Part shown: positions 32,414 through 50,006 of the stretch, piece after piece
Numbering within the stretch: position 1 is the stretch's first letter
Layout: the number at the start of each line of letters is the position of its first letter
Assembly (NCBI GenBank): GCA_024346935.1
Contig: AP024878.1
Span: 62,001-126,000, forward strand
Direction of reading: 5' to 3'
From: Vibrio inusitatus
GTDB lineage: Bacteria > Pseudomonadota > Gammaproteobacteria > Enterobacterales > Vibrionaceae
Length of the DNA: 64,000 nucleotides
Notes under the pieces: generated by a model
Seen by the model: only the letters and a program-made list of their open reading frames with translations
Databases searched by the model: none
Told to the model about the DNA's origin: nothing
Translations under genes and position numbers: made by a program

Positions 32414-33523
32414 CTAGGCTTTGCGTTCAAGCATTATCCCCATTTCCATATGGTGGGTATATGGGAATTGGTCAAATAGGGCATAACGAGTAATGTTGTG
32501 CGTTGTAGATAGAATATCTAAATTATCTTTCAATGTGTCTGGGTTACAGGAAATGTATAAAATACGTTCGTAACCTTGAACCATACGACAGGTGCCTTCA
32601 TCCATACCTGAACGAGGTGGATCAACAAAGATGGTATTACAGTCGTAGCTGCTTAAATCTATATTCGCCTGCTTGAGGCGACGGAATTCGCGCTTTCCTT
32701 CCATAGCATCAGTAAAGTCTTCTGCAGACATACGAATAATCTGAACGTTTTCTATTGCGTTAGCTTTAATATTGTATTGTGCTGAATCTACAGATGGCTT
32801 GGCCAACTCAGTAGCCAGTACACGATTAAAGTTTTGAGCTAAAGCCAGTGAGAAGTTGCCATTACCACAATAAAGCTCTAGCAAGTCACCCTTAGATTCC
32901 TTAGTGCAGTCTACTGCCCATTCCAGCATTTTCTCAGCAACGCGACCGTTAGGTTGGGTAAAGCTATTCTCAACTTGCTGATAAGTGTAAGTCTTACCAA
33001 ACACATTTAGCTTTTCAATTACGTAATCTCTATCAAGGACGACTTTCATCTTTCTTGCTCTACCGATAAGGTTTAGATTAAACCCTTCATCATTGAGACG
33101 TTGCTTGAGAGTTTTAGCTCGCTCTTGCCACTCATCATCAAGTTGTTTGTGGTAAAGAAGTGAAATTAAAATTTCACCGCTAAGAGTAGAAAGGAAGTCT
33201 ACCTGGAAAAGCTTATGACGTAGCATGTCGTGCTCTTTTACTGCTTCAATCAATAGTGGCATCAAGTCATTGATTAAGCGGCTTGCAACAGGGAATTGGT
33301 CAACACGGTATTTTTCACGTGTCTCTTGATTGAACATCACGTAATACAGATCTTCACCTTCGTGCCAAACGCGGAACTCTGCTCGCATTCGGTAATGCTG
33401 CTCATCAGAAGTGAAAACCTCTAATGATGGCATTGTATATTCGCTAAACATCTCTTGCAGACGTGCGGTTTTATCATCTAACTGCACCTGATAAGACTCA
33501 GAGTTTACATTTTGGTTGGCCAT
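32414..33523 (-). CDS. trmA: tRNA/tmRNA (uracil-C5)-methyltransferase TrmA
   Basis: 369-aa SAM enzyme that makes m5U54 in the T loop of tRNAs. The SAM motif is [16 protein letters not shown]. The catalytic nucleophile is Cys326 in YISCNPDTL, and the general-base Glu is near the C-terminus (HHMEMGIML). There are no iron-sulfur cysteines, unlike RlmD. In E. coli btuB follows divergently; here murI takes that place and btuB is absent from the window. Confidence 0.96.
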   Translation of the reverse strand: MANQNVNSESYQVQLDDKTARLQEMFSEYTMPSLEVFTSDEQHYRMRAEFRVWHEGEDLYYVMFNQETREKYRVDQFPVASRLINDLMPLLIEAVKEHDMLRHKLFQVDFLSTLSGEILISLLYHKQLDDEWQERAKTLKQRLNDEGFNLNLIGRARKMKVVLDRDYVIEKLNVFGKTYTYQQVENSFTQPNGRVAEKMLEWAVDCTKESKGDLLELYCGNGNFSLALAQNFNRVLATELAKPSVDSAQYNIKANAIENVQIIRMSAEDFTDAMEGKREFRRLKQANIDLSSYDCNTIFVDPPRSGMDEGTCRMVQGYERILYISCNPDTLKDNLDILSTTHNITRYALFDQFPYTHHMEMGIMLERKA

Positions 33524-33739
33524 TCACTTTTCCTGACTTGAAACAAGAGGCGCAGATTCTATACTCATCAGACTCTGGAGTATAGATTGTGTGCGTTAGA
33601 TATTTGATTCAATAATAGCTGTCTGCTCATAAAACAGTGCTGTAACTTTCGCTTCGTTATAATATTAGATGACTTAACTATGTCGTGTATTTTGATAGAG
33701 TAGCCTCCATTAATAATCTGAACCTGACAAAGAGCGCAA

Positions 33740-34537
33740 ATGCCTGAAACAAGAATTTTAATGTTTGACTCCGGAGTGGGTGGCATTTCTGTATTTAAAG
33801 ACATAAAGGCAAGACTTCCTTGGGTGAGTGTTACTTATGCTTTTGATAATGAGGCGTATCCCTATGGGGAGCTATCACAAGATGAGTTAGTTGACCGTGT
33901 TGAAAAATACGTGCAGCACTTCGTTGAAACTCAGAATATATCTTTAGTCGTGATTGCATGTAATACCGCAAGTACAGTTGTCCTTCCAAGATTAAGAGAT
34001 AAGTTCTCTATTCCTATAGTTGGTGTTGTTCCTGCTATTAAGCCTGCTTCACAACGAGCTAACCTTGGTGTTGGTCTTATTGCGACTCCAGCTACCGTGA
34101 CTAGAGAATATACCCATGACTTAATCAAAGACTTTGCGAAAGATAAAGACGTCAAAATGGTCGGTACTACTGAATTGGTGGACATGGCCGAACAAAAGCT
34201 CAGAGGAGTGAGTATTGACCTTACTTTACTAGCGCAAGTACTACAGCCTCTAAAAGGAAACATCGATGTTGCGGTATTAGGGTGTACCCACTTTCCTCTA
34301 TTAAGAAATGAGATTCATCAAGTGTTAGGTGCAGATGTGATGCTGGTGGATTCGGGGGAGGCTATATCGAGAAGGGTTGAGTTTCTACTTAAAGAGATAT
34401 TAGCGACAAATACTAGCGATGAATTAAGCTACGATGTGTACTGTAGCGCGGAGCCATATTCCAGGTCCGCGCTACAATCTTCTTTTACTGAGTTAGGTTT
34501 TTCTGAGATCAGAATTCATCCGCTGAAGGGTGCTTAG
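33740..34537 (+). CDS. murI: glutamate racemase MurI
   Basis: 265-aa enzyme supplying D-glutamate for peptidoglycan. Asp10 (FDSGVGG) and the two catalytic cysteines Cys75 (ACNTAST) and Cys182 (GCTHFP) are present. The gene lacks the long N-terminal extension of the E. coli enzyme. Its last 29 bp overlap the converging RRM gene. Confidence 0.96.
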   Translation: MPETRILMFDSGVGGISVFKDIKARLPWVSVTYAFDNEAYPYGELSQDELVDRVEKYVQHFVETQNISLVVIACNTASTVVLPRLRDKFSIPIVGVVPAIKPASQRANLGVGLIATPATVTREYTHDLIKDFAKDKDVKMVGTTELVDMAEQKLRGVSIDLTLLAQVLQPLKGNIDVAVLGCTHFPLLRNEIHQVLGADVMLVDSGEAISRRVEFLLKEILATNTSDELSYDVYCSAEPYSRSALQSSFTELGFSEIRIHPLKGA

Positions 34538-34982
34538 GTTCGTTCGCAACGCGGACCTTTATTGTTCTTTGCATATATTCATGTTCATTAAGAGAAGAGA
34601 TCATAGCATCAGCATCGTCATTCTCTACTTCGACAAAACCGAAGCCACGACGTTTACCCGTTCGCTTATCTTTCATTAGACGCACGCTATAAACGGTGCC
34701 GTATTCTTCAAATAGCTCTTTCACATGAGCCTCACTTGCTTTGTAGGAAAGGTTCCCTACATATAAGGTTGTGTTCTCATCGCTCGAAACGGATTCGGGT
34801 ACAGGCGAATGAGAGGGTTTAGAGTTTAAAGCAGTACTAGCAGGTTTCTGCCATAAGATTAAGGCTGTAGTAACTACGCCTAAACAGAAAGCAATACCAG
34901 AAGATATAGGCAAGAGAGGCACAAGTGCAAAACCAGCTACTGCAAGGATGATGACAATCAATAGAGACTTGTTTGAGTTCAT
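34509..34982 (-). CDS. membrane-anchored RRM-domain RNA-binding protein
   Basis: 157-aa protein. Residues 5-44 form two closely spaced hydrophobic helices. Residues 45-68 are a Ser/Pro-rich linker. Residues 71-148 form one RNA-recognition motif with RNP2 LYVGNL and RNP1 KRRGFGFVEV, including the aromatic RNA-stacking residues. The domain should face the cytoplasm next to the membrane. Similar RRM proteins with a membrane segment occur in marine gamma-proteobacteria, but I know of no assigned function. Converges on murI with a 29-bp overlap and is followed upstream by the rRNA operons. Confidence 0.88.
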   Translation of the reverse strand: MNSNKSLLIVIILAVAGFALVPLLPISSGIAFCLGVVTTALILWQKPASTALNSKPSHSPVPESVSSDENTTLYVGNLSYKASEAHVKELFEEYGTVYSVRLMKDKRTGKRRGFGFVEVENDDADAMISSLNEHEYMQRTIKVRVANEPKHPSADEF

Positions 34983-35163
34983 AATTCGCTTATCACTATA
35001 TTGGTGAATTGATGGGTGTGAAATTCATTAACAAAACAGACACATAGATATTACGCACGCCACAATAATTTTTCCAATTTTATCCTCTGATCACGTCTAA
35101 TATGTCGCAAAAACTCTTTTTGCTTGTTTTATGAGCGCTTGAAATAAAACTTTAAAAAAGCCC

Positions 35164-35191
35164 TTGCCAATGTGACTTAGGTCTCTATAAT
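35164..35191 (+). promoter_or_regulatory. rRNA operon promoter P1
   Basis: TTGCCA at 35164-35169, 16-bp spacer, TATAAT at 35186-35191, then the discriminator GCGCCCCAC. An A/T-rich UP-element-like stretch lies at 35143-35160. The GC-rich discriminator is the mark of stringent, growth-rate-regulated rrn promoters. The stretch 34983-35160 upstream holds no gene. Confidence 0.9.
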
Positions 35192-35301
35192 GCGCCCCAC
35201 TGACACGGCAACAGCGGAAACGCTTCGTAGTGTTTCAGTAGGCTAACTAGCCGAACCAAATTGAGTTTAACTTCTCTTCGAAAATTAAATTCAAAAAGTG
35301 T

Positions 35302-35329
35302 TTGACACTGAGGTTCAAATCGCTAGAAT
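35302..35329 (+). promoter_or_regulatory. rRNA operon promoter P2
   Basis: Perfect -35 TTGACA at 35302-35307, 16-bp spacer, TAGAAT at 35324-35329. It lies 138 bp after P1, the usual tandem arrangement. Confidence 0.88.
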
Positions 35330-35362
35330 GGCCGTCCACTTGAGAGGCAAGCCTTGAAAGTA

Positions 35363-35374
35363 CGCTCTTTAACA
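35363..35374 (+). promoter_or_regulatory. boxA antiterminator in the rRNA leader
   Basis: CGCTCTTTAACA, the NusB/NusE-binding boxA. From here to the 16S start the leader matches that of the next operon (40861 onward). Confidence 0.88.
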
Positions 35375-35591
35375 ATTTAAACCTATCAATCTGTGTGGGC
35401 ACTCGTTGATGATAATCGAAAAGATTTATCAATGAACTGAGTGACCAATACAATGATTTTTAATCATTGGCACAGTCAATTCATTATCGTTCTGTTGGAA
35501 CGATAATAGCTTTAAAATTACTTCTTACTTTCGAGTAAGGAACAGTTTTGAAGTCAGTATTCATTGAGCCGGTCGAAAGACCAAAAAACTT

Positions 35592-37144
<1,553 letters not shown>

Positions 37145-37211
37145 TACGATGATTACTCACGATGAGTGTCCACACAGATTGATATGGTTTAGAAAGTTAA
37201 GAGATGCCTAT

Positions 37212-37287
37212 GTCCCGTTCGTCTAGAGGCCTAGGACACCGCCCTTTCACGGCGGTAACAGGGGTTCGACTCCCCTACGGGATACCA
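37212..37287 (+). tRNA. tRNA-Glu (anticodon TTC) in the 16S-23S spacer
   Basis: 76 nt with CCA. Acceptor GTCCCGT pairs with ACGGGAT, anticodon loop CTTTCAC. Single spacer tRNA, as in E. coli rrnB/C/E/G. Confidence 0.96.
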
Positions 37288-37632
37288 TCTTTAAACGCAT
37301 TTTCTTCTTAAGAAAATTAAGTGTCTTTAAAAATGGTTTTTTCCTTTTTAGGAAATAAACATGCTCTTTAACAATTTGGAAAGCTGACGAACAACAATGT
37401 GATTTCATTGTTGTTCAAATTTAAAAGTTCTCAAATCCTATGTCTTTATGATGTAGGTACCAACACACATTCAAGTGTTCTTGGGAATGTACTCTTGCCA
37501 GAGTGCATTCAAATTTGAGTCCGGCAAAATCGAATGTTATCTCGCTCATAATAAAGAGATAACGCACCTTGGAAACGTCATACTACGCTGTAGCAAGCGT
37601 ATTGCGTTAAGCAAGACCCTTTGGGGTTGTAT
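37288..37632 (+). other. 16S-23S spacer after tRNA-Glu
   Basis: Contains boxA TGCTCTTTAACA at 37362-37373. The remainder is nearly identical to the spacer at 43052-43322. No further tRNA. Confidence 0.9.
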
Positions 37633-40522
<2,890 letters not shown>

Positions 40523-40612
40523 ACAACACCCAAGGGGTTTTGTGGACTCGAAGTAAGAACTTTGAATGTGTATTAAGAACTTTTAGATAATAGCTTTCCG
40601 AATTTTAAAATT

Positions 40613-40731
40613 TGCTTGGCGACCATAGCATTGTGGACCCACCTGATTCCATGCCGAACTCAGAAGTGAAACATAATAGCGCCGATGGTAGTGTGGGGTT
40701 TCCCCATGTGAGAGTAGGACATCGCCAGGCT
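40613..40731 (+). rRNA. rrf: 5S ribosomal RNA
   Basis: 119 nt, same sequence as at 3292. No terminator with a T run follows. The next operon promoter is only 66 bp further on. Confidence 0.97.
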
Positions 40732-40740
40732 TTAATTTTA

Positions 40741-40764
40741 GACTTGCTTCTATTGAAGCGAGTC
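40741..40764 (+). other. hairpin after the 5S, not a clear terminator
   Basis: GACTTGCTTC / GAAGCGAGTC stem with one wobble pair, followed by ACCATAAG rather than a T run. It could be an RNA-processing signal or a poor terminator. Confidence 0.6.
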
Positions 40765-40797
40765 ACCATAAGATTCTAATTTATTTAGAGTTTTATG

Positions 40798-40825
40798 TTG
40801 ACTTTAACAGTCAGTCGCGTAATAT
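40798..40825 (+). promoter_or_regulatory. promoter of the second tandem rRNA operon
   Basis: TTGACT at 40798-40803, 16-bp spacer, TAATAT at 40820-40825, then ATGCGACC. It is the only clear promoter in the 358 bp between the 5S and the next 16S. boxA follows at 40861-40872. Confidence 0.75.
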
Positions 40826-40860
40826 ATGCGACCTGCTTAAGTGTTAAGGCACTTAAAGCA

Positions 40861-40872
40861 CGCTCTTTAACA
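40861..40872 (+). promoter_or_regulatory. boxA antiterminator in the rRNA leader
   Basis: CGCTCTTTAACA, same as at 35363. The leader from here to 41089 duplicates that of the preceding operon. Confidence 0.88.
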
Positions 40873-41089
40873 ATTTAAACCTATCAATCTGTGTGGGCAC
40901 TCGTTGATGATAATCGAAAAGATTTATCAATGAACTGAGTGACCAATACAATGATTTTTAATCATTGGCACAGTCAATTCATTATCGTTCTGTTGGAACG
41001 ATAATAGCTTTAAAATTACTTCTTACTTTCGAGTAAGGAACAGTTTTGAAGTCAGTATTCATTGAGCCGGTCGAAAGACCAAAAAACTT

Positions 41090-42642
<1,553 letters not shown>

Positions 42643-42743
42643 TACGATGATTACTCACGATGAGTGTCCACACAGATTGATACGGTTTAGAAAGTAAAGA
42701 GAGTATTTTGCGAAATGGTACTTGTACTGTTTTGTGAAAAATT

Positions 42744-42820
42744 GGGTCTGTAGCTCAGCTGGTTAGAGCGCTCGCCTGATAAGCGGGAGGTCGGTGGTTC
42801 AAGTCCACTCAGACCCACCA
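42744..42820 (+). tRNA. tRNA-Ile (anticodon GAT) in the 16S-23S spacer
   Basis: 77 nt with CCA. Acceptor GGGTCTG pairs with CAGACCC, anticodon loop CTGATAA. Confidence 0.97.
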
Positions 42821-42908
42821 ATTTTTCCTTATACTGCGTTAGATTCTTCGTTGTGTACTGATGTACACGGCCTCACAATCTGCCTTGTTTAAGAAAAAAT
42901 ACCAAGAT

Positions 42909-42984
42909 GGGGCTATAGCTCAGCTGGGAGAGCGCCTGCCTTGCACGCAGGAGGTCTGCGGTTCGATCCCGCATAGCTCCACCA
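42909..42984 (+). tRNA. tRNA-Ala (anticodon TGC) in the 16S-23S spacer
   Basis: 76 nt with CCA. Acceptor GGGGCTA pairs with TAGCTCC, anticodon loop CTTGCAC. The Ile-Ala pair is the second standard spacer type of gamma-proteobacteria. Confidence 0.97.
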
Positions 42985-43322
42985 TCTTTAAGCGTATTTG
43001 CTTAAGTACTCTTAAAAATGGTTTCGTAAGCTATTTATTAGCAAAGAATCATGCTCTTTAACAATTTGGAAAGCTGACGAACAACAATGTGATTTCATTG
43101 TTGTTCAAATTTAAAAGTTCTCAAATCCTATGTCTTTATGATGTAGGTACCAACACACATTCAAGTGTTCTTGGGAATGTACTCTTGCCAGAGTGCATTC
43201 AAATTTGAGTCCGGCAAAATCGAATGTTATCTCGCTCATAATAAAGAGATAACGCACCTTGGAAACGTCATACTACGCTGTAGCAAGCGTATTGCGTTAA
43301 GCAAGACCCTTTGGGGTTGTAT
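42985..43322 (+). other. 16S-23S spacer after tRNA-Ala
   Basis: boxA TGCTCTTTAACA at 43052-43063, then sequence shared with the other two spacers. Its beginning (CTTAAAAATGGTTTCG) resembles the first bases of the window, suggesting that the operon at position 1 may also have this spacer type. Confidence 0.85.
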
Positions 43323-46212
<2,890 letters not shown>

Positions 46213-46302
46213 ACAACACCCAAGGGGTTTTGTGGACTCGAAGTAAGAACTTTGAATGTGTATTAAGAACTTTTAGATATTAGCTTTCCGAATTTTAAAA
46301 TT

Positions 46303-46421
46303 TGCTTGGCGACCATAGCATTGTGGACCCACCTGATTCCATGCCGAACTCAGAAGTGAAACATAATAGCGCCGATGGTAGTGTGGGGTTTCCCCATGTG
46401 AGAGTAGGACATCGCCAGGCT
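46303..46421 (+). rRNA. rrf: 5S ribosomal RNA
   Basis: 119 nt, same sequence as at 40613. Followed by tRNA-Asp 60 bp later. Confidence 0.97.
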
Positions 46422-46481
46422 TTAAATTAGATTGTATTGAAGCAACGCGAGTAAGACTTCAAGACAATAACAAATTGGTGC

Positions 46482-46558
46482 GGAGTGGTAGTTCAGTTGG
46501 TTAGAATACCGGCCTGTCACGCCGGGGGTCGCGGGTTCGAGTCCCGTCCACTCCGCCA
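46482..46558 (+). tRNA. tRNA-Asp (anticodon GTC), distal gene of the rRNA operon
   Basis: 77 nt with CCA. Acceptor GGAGTGG pairs with CCACTCC, anticodon loop CTGTCAC. The 5S-Asp-Trp order matches E. coli rrnC. Confidence 0.97.
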
Positions 46559-46567
46559 CTTATTCTG

Positions 46568-46595
46568 AAGACCTCGCTTTATGCGGGGTTTTTTC
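46568..46595 (+). terminator. terminator-like hairpin between tRNA-Asp and tRNA-Trp
   Basis: GAAGACCTCGC / GCGGGGTTTTT stem with wobble pairs, ending in six T. tRNA-Trp begins 23 nt later without a visible promoter. Confidence 0.75.
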
Positions 46596-46618
46596 AGATT
46601 TAAGAAACCAAAAATTTT

Positions 46619-46695
<77 letters not shown>

Positions 46696-46699
46696 TATT

Positions 46700-46733
46700 A
46701 AAGGCCTTAGTCGAAAGACTAGGGCCTTTTTTA
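46700..46733 (+). terminator. intrinsic terminator after tRNA-Trp
   Basis: AAAGGCC-TAGTC-GAAA-GACTA-GGCCTTT stem followed by T6. The 46734-46930 stretch beyond has no gene; part of it looks like a decayed repeat unit. Confidence 0.9.
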
Positions 46734-46930
46734 CATCTATTGCTTTTTCGAAGCAGCACTGAAACTGGGTTAAAAGCCCATTTGGACGAAAGCGCCATCG
46801 AATTTCTGGAATGCCGGCTTAGTTCACCCTTTCCATATATTGAAGTCACTCGATACTAGTGGCAATGTTTTCCAATTTTGGACATTCAGTTCGACTGATT
46901 TAATCTTTTGCTGAGAGCAGAAGCAACTCC

Positions 46931-46962
46931 AAAAAAGGCCCCTATGTTTCCACAGGAGCCTC
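46931..46962 (-). terminator. intrinsic terminator of pssA
   Basis: Minus strand AGGCTCCTGTG-GAAA-CATAGGGGCCT with two mismatched or wobble positions, then T6. Confidence 0.85.
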
Positions 46963-46987
46963 TTATTCGATGATAGAATTAATAAAG

Positions 46988-48328
46988 TTAAAGAAGCTGT
47001 TTGAGTACCCTATCAGCTTGGACACGCGTTATTTTACGTAATAGCTTTTGTACGGCCTCTGGGTAGTGTTCAATCTTTTCAATATGTTTGTAACTTCCTA
47101 TACGTTGGGTGTTCTCTTGGATATTCTCAAACTCTTGTTCAAACTGAGATTTTAGATAGCCTTGCGGATCTCTAACTAACAAGGCATTTTCCAAGTCTAA
47201 TTTCCAAGCCCTAGGATTTAAGTTATTGCCAGTTAGCAGCATGTTCTGCTTATCTACCCATAATCCTTTTAAGTGATAACTGTTGGAGTCGTGCTTCCAA
47301 AGAAGGATGTCCAATTTACGGCAAGCAATATTCGCTTCATTGGCTTTCAAGAAACGACGTAGATTCATCTCATATAGATAAGGTAGCCCACCAACTGTTT
47401 TAAACTCTTCTTCAGGATCAATGAAAAAATCGTTGGCAGTTTTGTCACCTACAATAACCGTTACTTTAACCCCGCGTCGCAGCGCTTTCTTTAGCTCCTT
47501 TGCAACACTCTTAGGGAAGTTAAAGTAAGGAGTGCAGATGGTGATTTCTTCTTTGGCATCTCGCAGTAATTGAACGATGGCCATATTGAGAAAGTTTCTA
47601 CGTTTTCCTACACCGACAATAGGTGTAACCGATACATTTCCGTCGGAAACATCTGAACTATCAAAGCGGTAGTTAGTTACCGCTAGGCTTGCTCTCAATT
47701 GACGAATTGCACTTTTTAATGACTTAGTGGTTGGACGCTCTTTTTCTGTCAGTGTATTAACTGCAGGGTTTTTAATGAGTGCATCCATAATATAGTTAGC
47801 CATGGCATCGGCAATTGCAGGGCTATTGATTAGATGATATCGATCAAAACGATATTTTTCTTGGTGATGTAGATAGATGTTGTTAATGCTTGCGCCACTA
47901 TAAAGAACGGTATCGTCAAAGATAAAACCTTTAAGATGTAATACACCGAATACTTCTTTACCGCGGACTGGCACACCGTAAACGGGAACGGTATGTTTGT
48001 GAGACTCAGCCATCTTTGTGTACATAGCAGCATTGCCATCAGATGACTCGGCACCTATTAGGCCACGTTGAGCTCTATGCCAATCTACACAGATCTGAAC
48101 ATCTAATCCTGGATTAGCTTGCTTTGCCTTGTAGATCTCATCAAAGACCTCTCGTCCTGCTTCGTCGTCCTCAAGATACAAGGCGGCAATGTAGATACGC
48201 TTCTTGGCTGTTTTGATAAGCTCTAATAGCTGTGCTTTGAACTCTTTAGCCGAATAAAGTGTTCTAAAGTCTTTTGGATCAACGGGAACTGCTTTGAGTC
48301 CATCGATGACATTCTTAGCTAAAACCAT
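46988..48328 (-). CDS. pssA: CDP-diacylglycerol-serine O-phosphatidyltransferase PssA
   Basis: 446-aa phosphatidylserine synthase of the phospholipase D superfamily, feeding phosphatidylethanolamine synthesis. The two HxK motifs are at His131-Lys133 (LHLKGFIFDD) and His352-Lys354 (YHLKGLWVD); E. coli uses equivalent histidines through a phosphatidyl-enzyme intermediate. Length matches E. coli PssA (451 aa). Peripheral membrane protein, no helices. Confidence 0.96.
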   Translation of the reverse strand: MVLAKNVIDGLKAVPVDPKDFRTLYSAKEFKAQLLELIKTAKKRIYIAALYLEDDEAGREVFDEIYKAKQANPGLDVQICVDWHRAQRGLIGAESSDGNAAMYTKMAESHKHTVPVYGVPVRGKEVFGVLHLKGFIFDDTVLYSGASINNIYLHHQEKYRFDRYHLINSPAIADAMANYIMDALIKNPAVNTLTEKERPTTKSLKSAIRQLRASLAVTNYRFDSSDVSDGNVSVTPIVGVGKRRNFLNMAIVQLLRDAKEEITICTPYFNFPKSVAKELKKALRRGVKVTVIVGDKTANDFFIDPEEEFKTVGGLPYLYEMNLRRFLKANEANIACRKLDILLWKHDSNSYHLKGLWVDKQNMLLTGNNLNPRAWKLDLENALLVRDPQGYLKSQFEQEFENIQENTQRIGSYKHIEKIEHYPEAVQKLLRKITRVQADRVLKQLL

Positions 48329-48430
48329 TATGAATATTAAGTCCTGTAAAGGGCTGATCTAGCCTGTTATTTTACCAAATTTGCAGCTTTAGTGCCTAGA
48401 TGAATTGGTAAACAATTATCTTGAAATTAG

Positions 48431-48856
48431 TTAACTGTGATATTGCATGACAATTAGTGGCTTTCCCGTCTGAGTGTAGCGTAAATATAGCTTGGCTAAT
48501 GTAGAAGGGAGTTCTTCTACTGGAATAGTTTTAAATCCGTGAGCCTTGTACAGTTGCTCTAGATGTTTATACGCAAAGCAGAAAAAATTGTCCTGCAAAA
48601 TGTCATTTTGGCTAAAGTGTAAAAGCTGTGAAGCAATACCTTGATTTCGCACTTCAGGAATAACGAGCATACCGGTCAGTAGTTCCCACTTATCTAACTT
48701 ACGATATCGTACGACCCCCACGATTTGCGAGTCACGCTCCGCCACAATGATCTTTTCACCAGCCTTTATTTTGGTCGAAGGGTAGTGGGATTTGTATAAT
48801 TTTTTTAGGAGCGGCAAACGCAGAGGCTCCAACTCTTTGATAATCAGACTGTTCAT
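48431..48856 (-). CDS. GNAT-family N-acetyltransferase
   Basis: 141-aa acetyltransferase-fold protein. The acetyl-CoA loop is VIPEVRNQGIASQLLHFSQ (R-x-x-G-x-A form, about residues 66-84), preceded by the core strands IVGVVRYRKL. The YKHLEQLYKAHGFKTI segment is the usual C-terminal helix with aromatic end. The substrate cannot be told from sequence. Divergent from murB. Confidence 0.85.
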   Translation of the reverse strand: MNSLIIKELEPLRLPLLKKLYKSHYPSTKIKAGEKIIVAERDSQIVGVVRYRKLDKWELLTGMLVIPEVRNQGIASQLLHFSQNDILQDNFFCFAYKHLEQLYKAHGFKTIPVEELPSTLAKLYLRYTQTGKPLIVMQYHS

Positions 48857-48953
48857 TAATTAACTGCGGAATTGAGTTTGTTCCAGTATTATAAGGGAAA
48901 GTGGCAAACACTACCTTTTGGAATCTCGATAAGGGAATGGAACAATTATTTCT

Positions 48954-50006
48954 ATGATGCATATAACCCCTCAAGCGGAACTTTCTCTCTACCATACATT
49001 TTCGATTAAAACGAACTGCGATTTTCTTGTGGAAGCGAGTTCAGTAGAAGATCTTATCGAAATCTATCGCAACCCGGAGTGGAAACATTTGCCCAAACTT
49101 CCTATAGGCACGGGGAGTAATATGCTATTTACCGAGTATTTTGCTGGAGTAGCGGTATTAAATAGATTGAAGGGGAAGCGAGTTACTGAAGATGAGAACT
49201 TCTATTTTCTTGAGATTTCGTCTGGAGAAGATTGGCCAAAACTGGTTCAGTGGACAGTCGAAAAGGAAATGCCGGGTTTGGAAAATCTTGCTTTGATTCC
49301 TGGCTGTGCTGGGACAGCGCCTATCCAAAATATTGGGGCTTATGGCGTGGAATTGAAGGATGTATGTGACTTTGTTGAGTATCTAGATCTGCAGTCATTC
49401 ACATTGAGGCGACTGGCTTCGGATCAATGCAATTTTGGTTATCGAGACTCCATATTTAAACAACAACTATCCGGTAAGGCACTGATCACTAAAGTTGGTT
49501 TTAAACTGCCAAAAACTTGGAGCCCTAAAACGGGCTACGGCGCACTGCAACAACTGATTGAAGGTGAACCAACCGCGCAAAAAATCTTTGATGCTGTTTG
49601 TCAGGTTCGTCAATCAAAATTGCCTGACCCAAGGGTTATGGGTAATGCGGGAAGCTTCTTCAAAAACCCCGTAATCTCTAACGCTCAATTTGATGAGCTA
49701 AAACTACGCTATCCGAGCATAGTTGGTTACCCCGCGGGAGATAACATCAAGATTGCAGCCGGCTGGCTTATTGATAATGCTAACCTCAAGGGGTACACCC
49801 ATGGTGGTGCAAGGGTTCACGACCAGCAGGCCTTAGTTATCGTAAATTTCAATGATGCGACAGCTCAAGATGTTTTGTCTGTAGCTTGGCATGTGAAACA
49901 AACGGTGTGGCAGAAATATCAGATTACCCTGGAACATGAAGTCCGATTTATGGGGCGCACTAGCGAAACCAACCTTAACGCTATTTTTGATGGTGAAGCC
50001 AATTGA
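48954..50006 (+). CDS. murB: UDP-N-acetylenolpyruvoylglucosamine reductase MurB
   Basis: 350-aa FAD enzyme (type I) that reduces the enolpyruvyl group to make UDP-MurNAc. FAD-binding GTGSNMLF, IPGCAGTAPIQNIGAYG, the catalytic Ser in GNAGSFFKNP and the C-terminal LEHEVRFMG glutamate are present. ATG 48954 and ATG 48957 are both possible starts. The stop overlaps the birA start by 3 bp. Confidence 0.97.
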   Translation: MMHITPQAELSLYHTFSIKTNCDFLVEASSVEDLIEIYRNPEWKHLPKLPIGTGSNMLFTEYFAGVAVLNRLKGKRVTEDENFYFLEISSGEDWPKLVQWTVEKEMPGLENLALIPGCAGTAPIQNIGAYGVELKDVCDFVEYLDLQSFTLRRLASDQCNFGYRDSIFKQQLSGKALITKVGFKLPKTWSPKTGYGALQQLIEGEPTAQKIFDAVCQVRQSKLPDPRVMGNAGSFFKNPVISNAQFDELKLRYPSIVGYPAGDNIKIAAGWLIDNANLKGYTHGGARVHDQQALVIVNFNDATAQDVLSVAWHVKQTVWQKYQITLEHEVRFMGRTSETNLNAIFDGEAN

